Shown piece after piece: positions 44,849 through 55,874 of a stretch of DNA of 64,000 nucleotides. A program made the position numbers and the translations under genes. Under the pieces are notes generated by a model, which saw only the letters and a program-made list of their open reading frames with translations, made no database searches and was not told the origin of the DNA. The stretch's first letter is position 1. Every line of letters starts with the position of its first letter. Origin of the DNA: Camellia lanceoleosa (Eukaryota > Streptophyta > Magnoliopsida > Ericales > Theaceae); the NCBI GenBank assembly GCA_025200525.1, contig CM045761.1:39564190-39628189 (forward strand), in the 5' to 3' direction.

Positions 44849-46050
44849 TGATAGTGATAACTATTTAGCTCAAAAAAATCAGCAGACCACTCAAGCCATT
44901 CCAGCCAATGATTCAGTCAAGGAAATTGAATGAATCATTCCATAATCAAATGAGATTCCATTGTAGATTTTTTGCCATAATAGTTGTGATCTTATTCTAA
45001 TTTTTTTTTTTTTTTTTTGGTGCATAATTTCAGCCTGTACAGTTGTAATAATTCCCTTATTGATTGTAAATCATTGACTATATATATAAACTAAAGAACC
45101 ACCAAAGGAGTGGGGTGAATTCTCTTTCATAAATACTCTTTTCTACTTTTTTTTTTTTTTTTTTTTTCCACTCTCAACCCATAATACATGTTTGTGTGTC
45201 ATTGGAATGTGCTCAATCTATTGTTGATTTTATCTTATTGTTTCATGTTGCTTAAATGTTCAATTTCAAAATATTTTGGATTTTATCTTTTTGGGTTTTT
45301 CAGGGCTCAATTTGAATTCTTTTTGATGCATTTGTATTTTATGATTTGTAGCTTGAAATTTAAGGAAAAGTAAAGAGGAGAAGAAAAATGTTTGAAGTTT
45401 TATGCTTCATGTTAGTTGTTGATTCTTAAAAATGAAAATTTTGTTTTGGAAATCAAAATTTCTGTGTCTGAATATATTATGTATATATATTCATTATATA
45501 ATATAAGCAAAAACTTTGTAGGATTTTTGTGATTCAAATCTCCAAACTTTTTTTTCCAATTTGTTGAATTTAAAAAATATAAAAATACATGTCAAGAAAT
45601 TATTGGTCATTGGTTATTTGATCACTATGGTAATATATTTACATTTAAACTTAACTCTTTTAAAATATTTTTTTTATGGAAATCAAGTAAAACTTTTTTT
45701 TATATTTCGAAATAAAAAAATTCATGTCATTATTAATTTCTTGATCAATAAGGTAATATATTCCCTAAAATCATGATACTTTTAAAAAAAATATATTTTT
45801 TAAATTTATAGTATGAAAATACACATGTTATAAAATAATAAAATTAATAAATAATAGATTTTATTAATCATGATATTCTTTTTAAAATTTATTTACATGT
45901 CTACTATCTATTTAACAAAACGTTATGGGCTTTTTAATTATATTAATAGTTCTTCTTTATTTGTTATTTTTTTCATTTAATTGAAAATTTTTGTTAATTA
46001 ATGTGGTAAGTTTTTAAATTTTTCTTGATTATGATCCTGAATCTTTAATG
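44849..46050. other. AT-rich spacer
   Basis: No gene is seen. Poly-T runs occur at 45001-45018 and 45149-45167. A stretch at about 45030-45130 (CAGTTGTAATAATTCCCTTA, then ACTATATATATAAAC) resembles the promoter side of a retrotransposon LTR, perhaps a fragment. Confidence 0.45.
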
Positions 46051-46460
46051 GAAGTGAGGACGCTGCTGCGAAGCTCGCGCAACAGCGTCTGCTGTGCGGT
46101 GATTTGGGCCTATTTCGAGGCTTATTTTGATAATCTGGATCGTTCACATTTTAGAATACATCAAGTGGAACATGCCTGTAAAAAATCAAGTTAATCGGAT
46201 ATCGTTTACCTATTCATCCACTCACATTTGTATTCATTTTAATCAAGCTAAAATACATTTGTATTTATTTTTGTAGATACAAATGTGAGTTGATGAATGA
46301 ATAAACGATATCCGATTAACTTGATTTTTTTCAGGCATATTCTACTTGACGTATTCTAAAATGTAAACGGTTCGGATCATCAAAATGGATTCTGAAATGG
46401 GCTCAAATTGCCGCGCAGCAGATGTTGCTGCGCGGGCTGCGCAGCAGCGTCCCCATATCT
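46051..46460. mobile_element. Hairpin MITE, MULE-type, 410 bp
   Basis: A perfect 10-bp direct repeat ATCTTTAATG flanks the element (46041-46050 and 46461-46470), the duplication range of Mutator-like elements. The element folds on itself along nearly its whole length: GGACGCTGCTGCG at the left pairs with CGCAGCAGCGTCC at the right. AATCAAGTTAATCGGATATC near 46183 pairs with GATATCCGATTAACTTGATT near 46310. GC-rich tips and an AT-rich core contrast with the flanks. There is no coding sequence. Confidence 0.85.
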
Positions 46461-46470
46461 ATCTTTAATG

Positions 46471-47043
46471 AGCAGTAATCTGACTTTAATTTCTATAATA
46501 GAAAACATACATATTTAGAAATTATCACTTTATTTTTTATTGACAAATTAAACTATATCTATTGTTAATAGTGAGGGATAATTTTTCCAAATCTATTATT
46601 ATCTGTACATTAACACAAAATAACTTTCTATCTAAAACGTTTTAAGAGCTTCAAAATATTAATTTAAATTTATAAACATTAATAAATACATGTCTCATAA
46701 AATTATTAACTCATCCAAACCTATCTAACTTAAAGTTTAAAAAATAATTAGATGAAAAGTTTATATTTAAGCCAAATCTAATTTCAACAATAACTAATAA
46801 GATTTGAAGTTCAAATTTAAAGTTTAAAAAAAAATATGAAAAAAAAAGAGATTATCTTTTCATATAAATATTCTATGAAATTTTCATAAGAAACAATTTT
46901 GTGAAAGAATCTATGCATAGTAACATATATCTCTTCTTGCTTAAGATTTAGTTATTTAAATTTGCAATCTTCAAAAAGAATGCTCAAAATAAAATGTTAA
47001 TAATTTTTTCTGATCACATTTGACATAGTGCTTTACATTAAAC

Positions 47044-47082
<39 letters not shown>

Positions 47083-47600
47083 CATGTGGAGCCTATCAAA
47101 TAATGTGATTAATGTCATGTAAGATGCCACATATGATATGCAAATATGATAATTAACATAACTCAATTTAAAAAATCTATTAAAGATATATATACTTAGG
47201 CTTGTTTTGAAAAGTAATTAATTTTTTTTATTACTTTTTAAAATAATATAAAAATAAAAAAATAATATGATTCAAATAAATTAATAAAATAATAAATTGA
47301 CTTTTTCATGTTCCTAAAAAAGCCTTAATTTATTACGTAGCATTCTAACCCACACTGGTGTGAGAGTGTGTAAATAAGATATTTTCATCCCCAAATTTCA
47401 ACTGTGGATCAAATGAGATGTCCAATTCTATTAAAAAAATTATAAAACTGACTAAACTTTTTATTAATGGGCTAGGTATTGACTAATAAAATGTTCTAAG
47501 ATAGTTCATGGTCAGAAGGATCTAAGCCAAATATGTTTGGCTATGTAGGTTAGCTAAATTTAATATTTTATATATAAATATAAGTGAACTTAAGGATTTA
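46471..47600. other. AT-rich spacer
   Basis: No gene. It includes a (TA)n run at about 47046-47083 and poly-A stretches. Confidence 0.6.
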
Positions 47601-48165
47601 ACAAAATGGTGGCGATAAGGCAACGATTATTGAAAGAAAAGTTAAAATGTTTAGTAAGAGAAAGTGATGATACTGTAAATTTGGAGGATGGATGGGCCAT
47701 ATTGATCCACACTTCAAATAGGTCTGTTGGGCTTATAGTTCGCAGAACACACCTGCAAAAACGGTCCAATGAGAGTCCCTTGGCGGATACTCCGACGATC
47801 AAAGTTAGTTCAAGATAAGGAGGTTTTTCTAGAGAGATAATGTACGAGGGGCGTGAGAGAAAACTTAACCTATGTCGTTCTTTTGAAGCCTTTTATCTTT
47901 TTCATTCATCATTTCCTTGTCCCTTCCCCAATTGTCTCGTCGGCCGTAAGTCTAAGATTTAGCTGACCTCATTCACGATAAGCCTGTTTTCTCCAATGTG
48001 AAAGAGTTGTCGCATTTAATGCTACCAGGGTCTCATTAATGGCTGATGTATAGATGCAATAACTTTACAAATCTTTGTCTGCTTACGTGGCTAGTTCCTT
48101 ACTTAACAAGTGTTTAGATGCCATTAGTTCCTAGTTCAATATTAGGTTCTCAAGGGTGTTGGACT
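47601..48165 (+). mobile_element. LTR-derived fragment, gypsy (Tat-like)
   Basis: The stretch CACCTGCAAAAACGGTCC, then CTTGGCGGATACTCCGACGA and TCAAAGTTAGTTCAAG, resembles the transcribed R/U5 part of Tat-type gypsy LTRs, which share a CCTGCAAAA...CTCCGACG(A/C)TC block. No ends or coding regions are found, so it is a remnant; the assignment rests on that block only. Confidence 0.45.
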
Positions 48166-48169
48166 TTAG

Positions 48170-49335
48170 TGTTGGAAAAATGGTGAATATAGGCATATTT
48201 TGGGCAGACTTTGAGCCCAAAATTGAGTGGGCCCCGAATGTCTTTTGGGACGGGTTCGAAGAAGTGAAGTGTTCCTTGCCGCGTGGCAAGTCACACGGTG
48301 AAGACGGTTCGTCAAAACCATTTATGAGTGAATGAGAACATGACGTCATTTTCGGGTTTGTGGAGTTGAACATTTAAGTTTTAAATGTGGGTTTCCTTGT
48401 GTGGCTTGTCCCACATTGAAACTTTAAGAGAGTTTTTTTGAGTTTATAAGCTCTAGCCTACAATACTTGGGTTGGGCCCCAAGGGGCACCCCAAGTTTGT
48501 AGAATGGAGGAGTTATGGACAAAGTGAACCTTAGCCCAAACCACCACACACGCGCGCCGCCGTCACCAGCCAAGTGCGGGTTGTGGGTCGGGTCGGTTCT
48601 TGTATTAATTTTTTGGACGAAATTCATTTGAATTTTTTCAAAAAATTATTACGGGAAAAATTAATTTAAAATTCGAATTTTAATTTGAATTCAAATTGTT
48701 TGTCCAAAATTTGTGTCTCTTCTATATTCCACTACAGATTTCGAACAGGTTTTTTTAACTGTCAATCTGTTATATATTTCGGACAGATTCACCATCTAAA
48801 CTGCCCAACAATTACTGACTTGTAACTGCCAAACAAATTCATAAATCTGGCTGCAGATCTGTTTGAATTTAAACCTGTACCTATTCATTTTAAAAGTGCA
48901 CCTGTTGGATTCAAAACAGTACCTGTTCGGGGCTGTGTTTGCTGCCTATAAATACTAACATTCTAGTAATGTTTTCCAATCCGAAAATTAGTCTGCAAAA
49001 TAGATATTGTTGTCCAGAATTTTCTCCTTTGCATTTTGTTCTTCATTTTGTTTTAGAATAAATATTCAGAGAGTTAGATCACATGTTTGGTTCACCGAAC
49101 AATTTGTTTTGGAGTGCTACTACAAATTGATTAAGATCATTGTATCCTGGGAGATAAATGCCACTCAACCGTAAGCACCGTAGCGGGGCGAATCTGTCTT
49201 AAGGACAGAGTGTCACACACTCGGCTTGGTCTTTGAATTATTTATTCGGTTCTACAACATAAATACTGTAAGTTTTATTTTATTTTGTTTGAATTGTTTC
49301 AAATTATTTTATTTACACAGAAGATTGTTCCAACA
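48170..49335 (+). mobile_element. Solo LTR of a copia element, 1166 bp
   Basis: It begins TGTTGGAAAAATGG and ends GAAGATTGTTCCAACA, with TGTTGGAA/TTCCAACA as inverted tips. It resembles the LTR at 53474-54782 (opposite strand) over its length. Shared blocks include CAAAACCATTTATGAGTGAA, the CCAAGGGGCACCCCAAGTTT type, and GCGAATCTGTCTTAAGGACA. No primer site follows, so it is a solo LTR. The flanks TTTAG and TTTCA match only partly, so the target repeat is degraded or absent. Confidence 0.7.
48946..48954 (+). promoter_or_regulatory. TATA box of the copia solo LTR
   Basis: CTATAAATA lies about two thirds into the LTR, upstream of the conserved GCGAATCTG block, as expected for the LTR promoter. 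Confidence 0.6.
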
Positions 49336-50344
49336 TTTCATACTTGAACTGTGAATTGGGTTTTAAATCGTGGGTCAAAATCTTTTGTGGGCCCACCGAT
49401 GTCAGAAAGGGTTAAAAATAGATTGGGGTCATGAAAATTACGAAATGAATAAGAGAGAAGAACAAAACAAAATGACCCAATATAATCTGTCAAAGGTAAC
49501 AAGTGTTAGAAAATCTAAAAGTTATAATTCATTGGATGAAGGCTGATTTGTGGGATGACACGGGGATATGGGTTATTGTTTGTGGGGATATATTTTCTAA
49601 GTACCAACATGTGACTAAGGTGACGCCGACGTGTCAGCTGAGGTACCACGTGTCCTGGTCATGACGTCGAGGTGATCTCGGCATGGCCGAGGTTATCTCT
49701 GAAGATATCAGAATCCGAGATAAGCAGATAGGGCACAAGAGTCCTAGAATGATGAGGGGACTCAACATGGATAAGGATAAAACTTTTAGGGAGTTTATCT
49801 CTATCTATTAAAGAGTTCTGGATAAGTACTGAGCAAAAGTCCATTGAAACTAGGCTTCTGTTGGGACAAGGATTGAGTTAACTATAAAAGAGAGGCACCC
49901 CCGATGGGTCTAAGGTACGTAATTTATATTATGAACAATGAGTTTAGCACTATTGATTATCTTTGAGAGATATACTGACTTGATCGTCGGAGTGCCTCCG
50001 GCTGGACGAACCACCGCCGGAATCTTCTCTTTCTGTTGCACGTCAGTTAGGTGTCATCTATTCTGACAGTTCTCTCCAGCTGATTACTAAGTTGGCAGTG
50101 TAACCAGAAAATCACTCACACATTGTTTATCCCTCGCGTTTCGTTACTTCTCATTTCGTTACTGAATTTTATTTTGATTTAAACAAATTTATGCTTGACC
50201 GAGTTCTAAAAAAAAATAAAATAAAAAATATTACAAGAAGAAACAAATAAAGAGTAATTATTATATACATAGTCTACTATATCATTAGATGCATCTAATA
50301 TATATGGCAAATTAAAATTATAAAATCTTTAGGAAAAAATAGTA
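49336..50344 (+). mobile_element. LTR remnant, gypsy (Tat-like), with TATA box, then AT-rich spacer
   Basis: From about 49600 to 50160 the composition rises in GC. CTATAAAAG (49882) is followed by ACTGACTTGATCGTCGGAGT and GCCTCCGG, a block typical of Tat-type LTRs (start of transcription then CGTCGGAGTGCCT). Clear ends and coding sequence are missing. Bases 50200-50344 are plain AT-rich DNA. Confidence 0.5.
49882..49890 (+). promoter_or_regulatory. TATA box in LTR remnant
   Basis: CTATAAAAG about 90 bp upstream of the conserved GTCGGAGTGCC block. Confidence 0.5.
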
Positions 50345-51447
50345 GTCCTGTTTGGTTTAGTTTTAGAATTGTAATTCTAATAAAAATAAAACAAAATTTA
50401 TGACCAAATATATAACTTAAAACTTAATTCAAAAATTATTTTCAAAACTCATAACCAAACATACAATTCAAAATTCAATTCAAAAACTATTTTCAAAACT
50501 CATAACTAAACACACAACTCAAAATTCTTTTCAAAACTCATAACCAAATTCTTTTCAAAACTCTATTTAGAAAAATATATATTCAATTTTTTTAAAAAAA
50601 ATTATTTTTAGAATCATGATTTAAGCGTGGAGTTATGTTTTGAGTTATGAGTTTTGAATTAAGTTTTAAAAAGAGAAAATTTATTTTGTTATAAGTTTTG
50701 AAAAAGAGTTTTGAGTTGTATTTTTTTAATATGCATTCTATTTCATACAATTGTGCGCTGCATTTTTTTAAAATATTTGAGTTGTATTTTTTTAAATATT
50801 TAAAAATTTAAAAATTTTATTTATTTTTTAAATATATAATTTTTATTTTAAATATTTTATTTTATTTTATAAATATTTTTTTAAAATTTTTAGATTTTTT
50901 AAAAAAAAAATTACTTTTTTAAAATTTTTAAAAAAATTACTTTTTTTAAAATTTTTAAAAAAATTTGAATCGCCATATATATCTAAATCATAACAAATTA
51001 TTTAGCCAATACTTAAAAAAATAATAATATTTTTTGAAAAAATAAAAAAATAAAAACTAACTATAAATAAAAAAGTAAAAAAATGATTTTTTTTAATAAA
51101 ATTTTGAAAAGAGTTTGGTTATGAATTTTGAAAAAACAATTTTGAATTGAATTTTGAGCTATGTATTTGGTTGTGAGTTTTGAAAATGATTTTTTAATTG
51201 AGTTTTGAGTTTTGTGTTTGATTATGATTTAAGGAGTTGTGTTTTGAGTTTAAAATTTTTTTAAAAATAAAATAATTTTCAAAAAATTCAAAATACAACT
51301 TAAAATTTAAAACTCAAAACTCAAAACTCTTTTCAAACCCATAACCAAATAATTTTTTTTTTCAAAATTCAACTCATAACTCCATACTTAAATCACAGTT
51401 CCACACTTAAATTATGATTTTAAAACTAAACTAAACTAAACGGAGCC
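50345..51447. mobile_element. Foldback-rich MITE, hAT-like ends
   Basis: The left end GTCCTGTTTGGTTTAGTTTT is matched in reverse complement by the right end AAACTAAACTAAACGGAGCC, with mismatches. The left third carries repeated AAAACTCATAACCAAA and TTCAAAACTC motifs; the right third carries these again and their complements (GAGTTTTGAGTTATGA, TTATGAGTTTTGAA), so the whole can fold back. No coding sequence. Confidence 0.6.
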
Positions 51448-52063
51448 AATGTATTTATATTTTATCATAAGTGTAGTTTTTATTCCTTAAAAAAAAAAAA
51501 AAAAAGTACAAATTTTTTTTTTTGTAATTTATCATATTTTCTGTTTAATTTCTACTATTTATGTTATGATACATTATTTGTTGTTTAGAACTCAAAACAT
51601 GGCATTGATTGTAGGGGAAAAATGATTGAAAACAAAAACACCCTATAAGTGAAATTTGATGGAAATAGTTAAAATTTACTCTAATTTTTTTAATTTATTA
51701 TTATTATTTGTATATTTTAATGTTGGGCGTTTAGTTGAAAGTTCAAATTTAAGTTTGTTTGGTGGAATAGTCACCTACTGAAATATTTTTTTTTTCTAGA
51801 AGAACAAACTTAAATAAAATGACAAAAATATCTCTCTCCTCTTCTCTCTCTCTTCACTTCCTCTTCTGACGCCTCCTACGCCTTCTCTTCCGACCTCTGT
51901 GCTTCCTCCGCCATCGGAAATCACCGCCATGTCCATCAGCGTCCAGATGTGTGCTCCAAACCACCGCCGCGACAGAAATGACGAACTGTCCGATATCAAA
52001 ACTCGACAATGCACGGTAGCAATCGACTTCCAGAATCGTCGTCTCGATTGAGCCTTCAGATCC
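51448..52063. other. Spacer with a short GC-richer stretch next to the copia LTR
   Basis: Bases 51840-52060 are much less AT-rich than the rest and open on the - strand (GGSTEVGREGVGGVRRGSEE and similar), rich in Gly, Arg and Glu. It might be the edge of an old host gene or leader; nothing identifies it. Confidence 0.35.
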
Positions 52064-52638
52064 TATTGGAGAAAATACCAGAAAAAAATATATTTTATTG
52101 ATAAATAGTGCAAAGAAAAAGAGATACAAATAGATCAGGCTGAGGCACGGATATCTCATTTTCTTTAAGGAGATCAAGTCCATTGCGGTTGGAAGAACCC
52201 AAATACCGATGCAGCAGTCACAAAACTATGACTTGTCCCCTCCAGGATACAATAGCCCGACCACTTGTTGTATGGTTCAAGCCAACTCTGCACAAGATGG
52301 TGAACCCAAAACTCTACCAAGAAAAACACCCTTCTTTGCTAGTAATCTCTCTTGTATAGAAAATAATTGATGTGTTGATTTGTTGGTTTTAAGAAAAGAG
52401 TAGAAGAGAGAACTATTTATAGGTCACTAGAACATACAAATGACCATGAACCTAGAGAAAGGGAGAGTGAACCCAAACATGAATTCACCACCAAGTTCAT
52501 AATTAATTCATGAACAAAACCAAACCAATGAATCTTCTTTCATGAACAAGATAAAATTCATGAATAAGAACCAAGGAAGATTCATGAACAAAATGAATAA
52601 AAAAATAAATAAATGAATGATATTAAAATGAACCAACA
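52064..52638 (-). repeat. 3' LTR of copia element A, 575 bp
   Basis: On the - strand it starts TGTTGGTTCATTTTAA, just after the purine tract GAGTAGGGGAT, and ends near CTCCAATA, a degenerate CCAACA tip. A 5-bp target repeat cannot be tested because the 5' LTR lies outside the window. Confidence 0.7.
52413..52422 (-). promoter_or_regulatory. TATA box of copia A LTR
   Basis: CTATAAATAG on the - strand, about 220 bp into the LTR. Confidence 0.6.
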
Positions 52639-53153
52639 ATCCCCTACTCATTTTAATATCAACAAGGACAAGAGAGATTACCAAACAAAGATAGACTGGT
52701 ATGCATCAAGAAGGTGTGCTCTGCATTGAACCTTCATTAATGAAACAGCAGCCTCTACTCTAGAGTCAGTAGTGGTATCAGACTTGAACTATGACCGCTT
52801 AGGGGAAATAAAGTATTACTGCTCACACATAATAATCCAGGTGTTGACATGAGTTTTAATAGCCAACACATTACGGCCTTGTGCTAATCCCAGTTTTCAT
52901 GAGCATTTTTGAGAAAATCCTTGTTCTCATAGAAAGTGGCCCCACTTTCATGCTCACATAGGTGAAATCTGTCAAGAATGTTCTTGTAATTGACACACCC
53001 CACTCAATAAGAGCTACAGAATTTCATTAAGAGTATAAAAACTCAACCCTCCAACATTACAGGATAAATGCACTTACATCATAGGGATAGATAACAAAAT
53101 ATTAAGGAGTGTATTTTTGACGACCACCATATGATTCGTTCTTCCCATTGAAC
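52639..53153 (-). other. 3' untranslated region of copia A with polypurine tract
   Basis: The purine tract GAGTAGGGGAT (- strand) ends at 52639, directly before the LTR. The rest is non-coding. Confidence 0.6.
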
Positions 53154-53468
53154 CTAGTTACAGAATCTCTGGTCCCTAGGTTGGGTATCCTCATATATGG
53201 TTTTTGATTTTATAGGCTTCAAACCCATCCCTCTCGATGTATTCCAGACCCTATCTCTCGCCAAGGCCTTGGTTAACGGATTCGCAAGATTATCACAAGA
53301 TCTTACATAATTCATAGTTATGATGCCATTACTCAAATAGGATCTCACATTACTGTGTTTCCTTTGAATAGGTCTGGATTTACCATTATAAAAATGGTTA
53401 TTCACTCTACCAATAGCAGCAGTGCTATCACAACGAATTAACACAGGAGGAATTATTTTTTCCAAAAA
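53154..53468 (-). pseudogene. C-terminal RNase H of copia A
   Basis: The frame reads LIRCDSTAAIGRVNNHFYNG, then KSRPIQRKHSNVRSYLSNGI and DNLANPLTKALARDRVW, the end of copia RNase H with its catalytic CDS motif and the NLADPLTK-type tail. The 5' border is the insertion point of element B at 53474. Confidence 0.88.
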
Positions 53469-53473
53469 GGGAT

Positions 53474-54782
53474 TGTTGGACAATCTTCACTGTAATTAAT
53501 TAATTCTGTTTGTGTATTTAACAACAAACAGAATATAAAATAAATAAAGGAAAGGAGAGAAAATTGTTTGATTACAAAAATCAAACTAGAAATAAAATTA
53601 AATAAATAAAAACATATTTTATTTTGTTACAAAAATAAAATTAAAATCTGATTTAAATAAATAATAACAAAACAAAAAATAAATAAATAACTTACTTGAT
53701 TAATTTCTTCGAATAATAATCTAATCAAGTTTAGTGTTTGACACTGTGTCCTTAAGACAGATTCGTCCTCTTCTCGGTACTTTCAAAATATAGACGTCTA
53801 TCTCACATGATGAAATGATCAACAACAAATATATGCAGCACTACAATATATTTGTACAACGAACACACCAAGTGTTTTATACTCTCTCTCACAAGAAAAT
53901 AATGCAGTAAAATGAAGAGTATGAATGTAGAATTTTTGTGGATGAAAATATGTTAATTTGATAACAAATGAGGGCTAGTCTATTTATAGATGGATTGGTG
54001 GCTTTCCATTTTGAATTAAACATGTACTATACCTATTCAATTTGAATTAAACAGATACAAATCTGTTTAAGGCACTGTTTGGTTTGAAATTCGGATGGAT
54101 TTGAATTTGAACAAAACAAATTCGGTTTTGGGTTTGAATTTGGACAGATTCGGGTTTGTCTGTGAAGAAGTGCAACAATTTGAATTTAAAATTTAAATCT
54201 GGACAGAAATTTGGAATGAATTTTTGGACAAATTTTATTTCAAAAAATAAAATTTAAATTCAAATGTTTTTGGCCCAAAAAGATTAGAATTGGGTCGAAC
54301 AAGCCCAACCCAACCTCACACTGCCTGCACCCAAGCCCAAAGCCGGCGGCCACTTGCCCGATCGAGCAGACGGCGCACTGCCAATGTGTGGTGATTTTTG
54401 GGTCCAATAGGTCTCACCCATTTTGCCCATAACCTCCCTCTTTACAAAACTTGGGTACCCCTTGGGCACACCCCAAGTTCCAATGCCATGCCTTATAAAC
54501 CCATTCAAACATTTCCATCAAATCAATGTAGGACAAGCCTTATTCAAACATTTAAGGATTTTCCACCAAAACTCCATTTCCATGGAGTATACTTTGGCTT
54601 CAATTTCTCATTCACTCGATAATGGTTTTGAGCAACCAAATATACCATGTGAATCACAACGCGGCATAGAACGCGTTACCACTTTGACTCGCGAAAATCG
54701 ACGCACGGGTTCCACCTAAATAATAGACCAAAGTTAGAAAAAAAATTTGGTTTTACCCAGAATTTTCCAACCATTTCCAATG
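53474..54782 (-). repeat. 3' LTR of copia element B, 1309 bp
   Basis: On the - strand it starts near TTGGAAATGGTTGG (the TG tip mutated to CA), following the purine tract GTGGGGGATCA, and ends GTGAAGATTGTCCAACA. It is a relative of the solo LTR at 48170-49335. Confidence 0.8.
53980..53989 (-). promoter_or_regulatory. TATA box of copia B LTR
   Basis: CTATAAATAG on the - strand, at the same relative place as in the solo LTR at 48946. Confidence 0.6.
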
Positions 54783-55396
54783 ATCCCCCACATGAATGGA
54801 ATTTGATGACAACGGAAATGCAACAATATGCAGACTTTATCGAAAGAGTATAAATCGAAAATATCTTGCATCAGGATAGGTAGCTTTTGGCCTTGAACCT
54901 TCCCTAGTGATAACCTATCGGATTTACTAGCTAACCAATGGACGGGATGCCTTGAATTGTTCAGCTGTTTGTGTAAGCCAAGACAATAGATTTCACACAA
55001 AATATCTTCTAACACATCGTGGTTCTCACTGTTGTGTTCATTTTGGCCTTGAACGCTCCTGGTTTTCATGAGTGTTTCTAGAGAATTTAGCATCTTCATT
55101 CTCATAGAACCGGCCCCCGTTCGACACTCATATAGGTGATTCTTATTGTGAGTATCTCCTTATACTCGTCTTGATTTTCATGCCTAAATCAAGATATAAG
55201 TAATCATTAAAAACTAAGCTTATCCTTATACCCCTGCAGACAACATATGTTGCAGATATCACTCTCACCATAGGAATGGGTAGGGAATTTTAATCCCTTG
55301 GTGATTTCTAGCAAGCCACACATAACTTAGTTATCCCTTTGAACTTAGTTCTTGGGATCTCTAGTCATATAAGTAGGGTCACCATTATGACGACTC
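54783..55396 (-). other. 3' untranslated region of copia B
   Basis: Between RNase H and the LTR; a polypurine tract GTGGGGGATCA sits at its end. An open stretch at 54734-55105 is not conserved in the family and carries no motif. Confidence 0.6.
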
Positions 55397-55870
55397 TTAT
55401 GTAATAGGCTTTGATCTCATCCCCTTCGATGAACTATACACTAGTTCTTTTGTCAAACCTTTTGTTAACGGATCCGCAATATTCTCTTCAGATTTTATAC
55501 AATCTATTGAGATTATTTCATTTGACAACAATTGCCTTACGATATTATGTCGACGACAAATATGTCGTGACTTACCGTTATACATAAGATTCTGTGCCCT
55601 GCCTATTGCAGATTGACTATTACAATGAATGCAAATAGCTGGTACAGGTTTTGGCCACATTAGAATGTCTTGTAAGAAGTGACGAAGTCATTTTGCTTCT
55701 TCTCCTACTTTGTCTAAAGCAATGAACTCGGATTCCATTGTGGATCGCGCAATGCATGTTTATTTTGTGGATTTCCAAGAAACAGCAGTGCCTCTTAGGG
55801 TAAAGACATATCCACTTGTGGATTTTGAATCCTTAGTATCCGATATCCAATTTGCATTACAATAACCTTC
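55397..55870 (-). pseudogene. RNase H of copia B, downstream of the solo LTR
   Basis: Recognisable blocks are [20 protein letters not shown], then [10 protein letters not shown], an EFIALDKVGEEAK-like region, IHCNSQSAIGRAQNLMYNGK (Asn replaces the catalytic Asp of the CDSQ motif), and ENIADPLTKGLTKELVY. A stop at about 55687-55689 breaks the frame. Confidence 0.85.
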
Positions 55871-55874
55871 AAGT

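Larger units (their letters stand above)
52064..53468 (-). mobile_element. Copia element A, 3' part (RNase H end, 3' region, LTR)
   Basis: This is the downstream part of an older copia element on the - strand. Its upstream part lies at 62290-64000 and runs off the window. The two parts are separated by copia element B. At the junction both sides carry GGGAT (53469-53473 and 62290-62294), the duplication made by element B. The RNase H halves join in the right order but one base out of frame. Confidence 0.85.

Noticed and set aside
48165..49340. 5-bp target duplication of the copia solo LTR
   Set aside because: TTTAG and TTTCA share only three of five positions.
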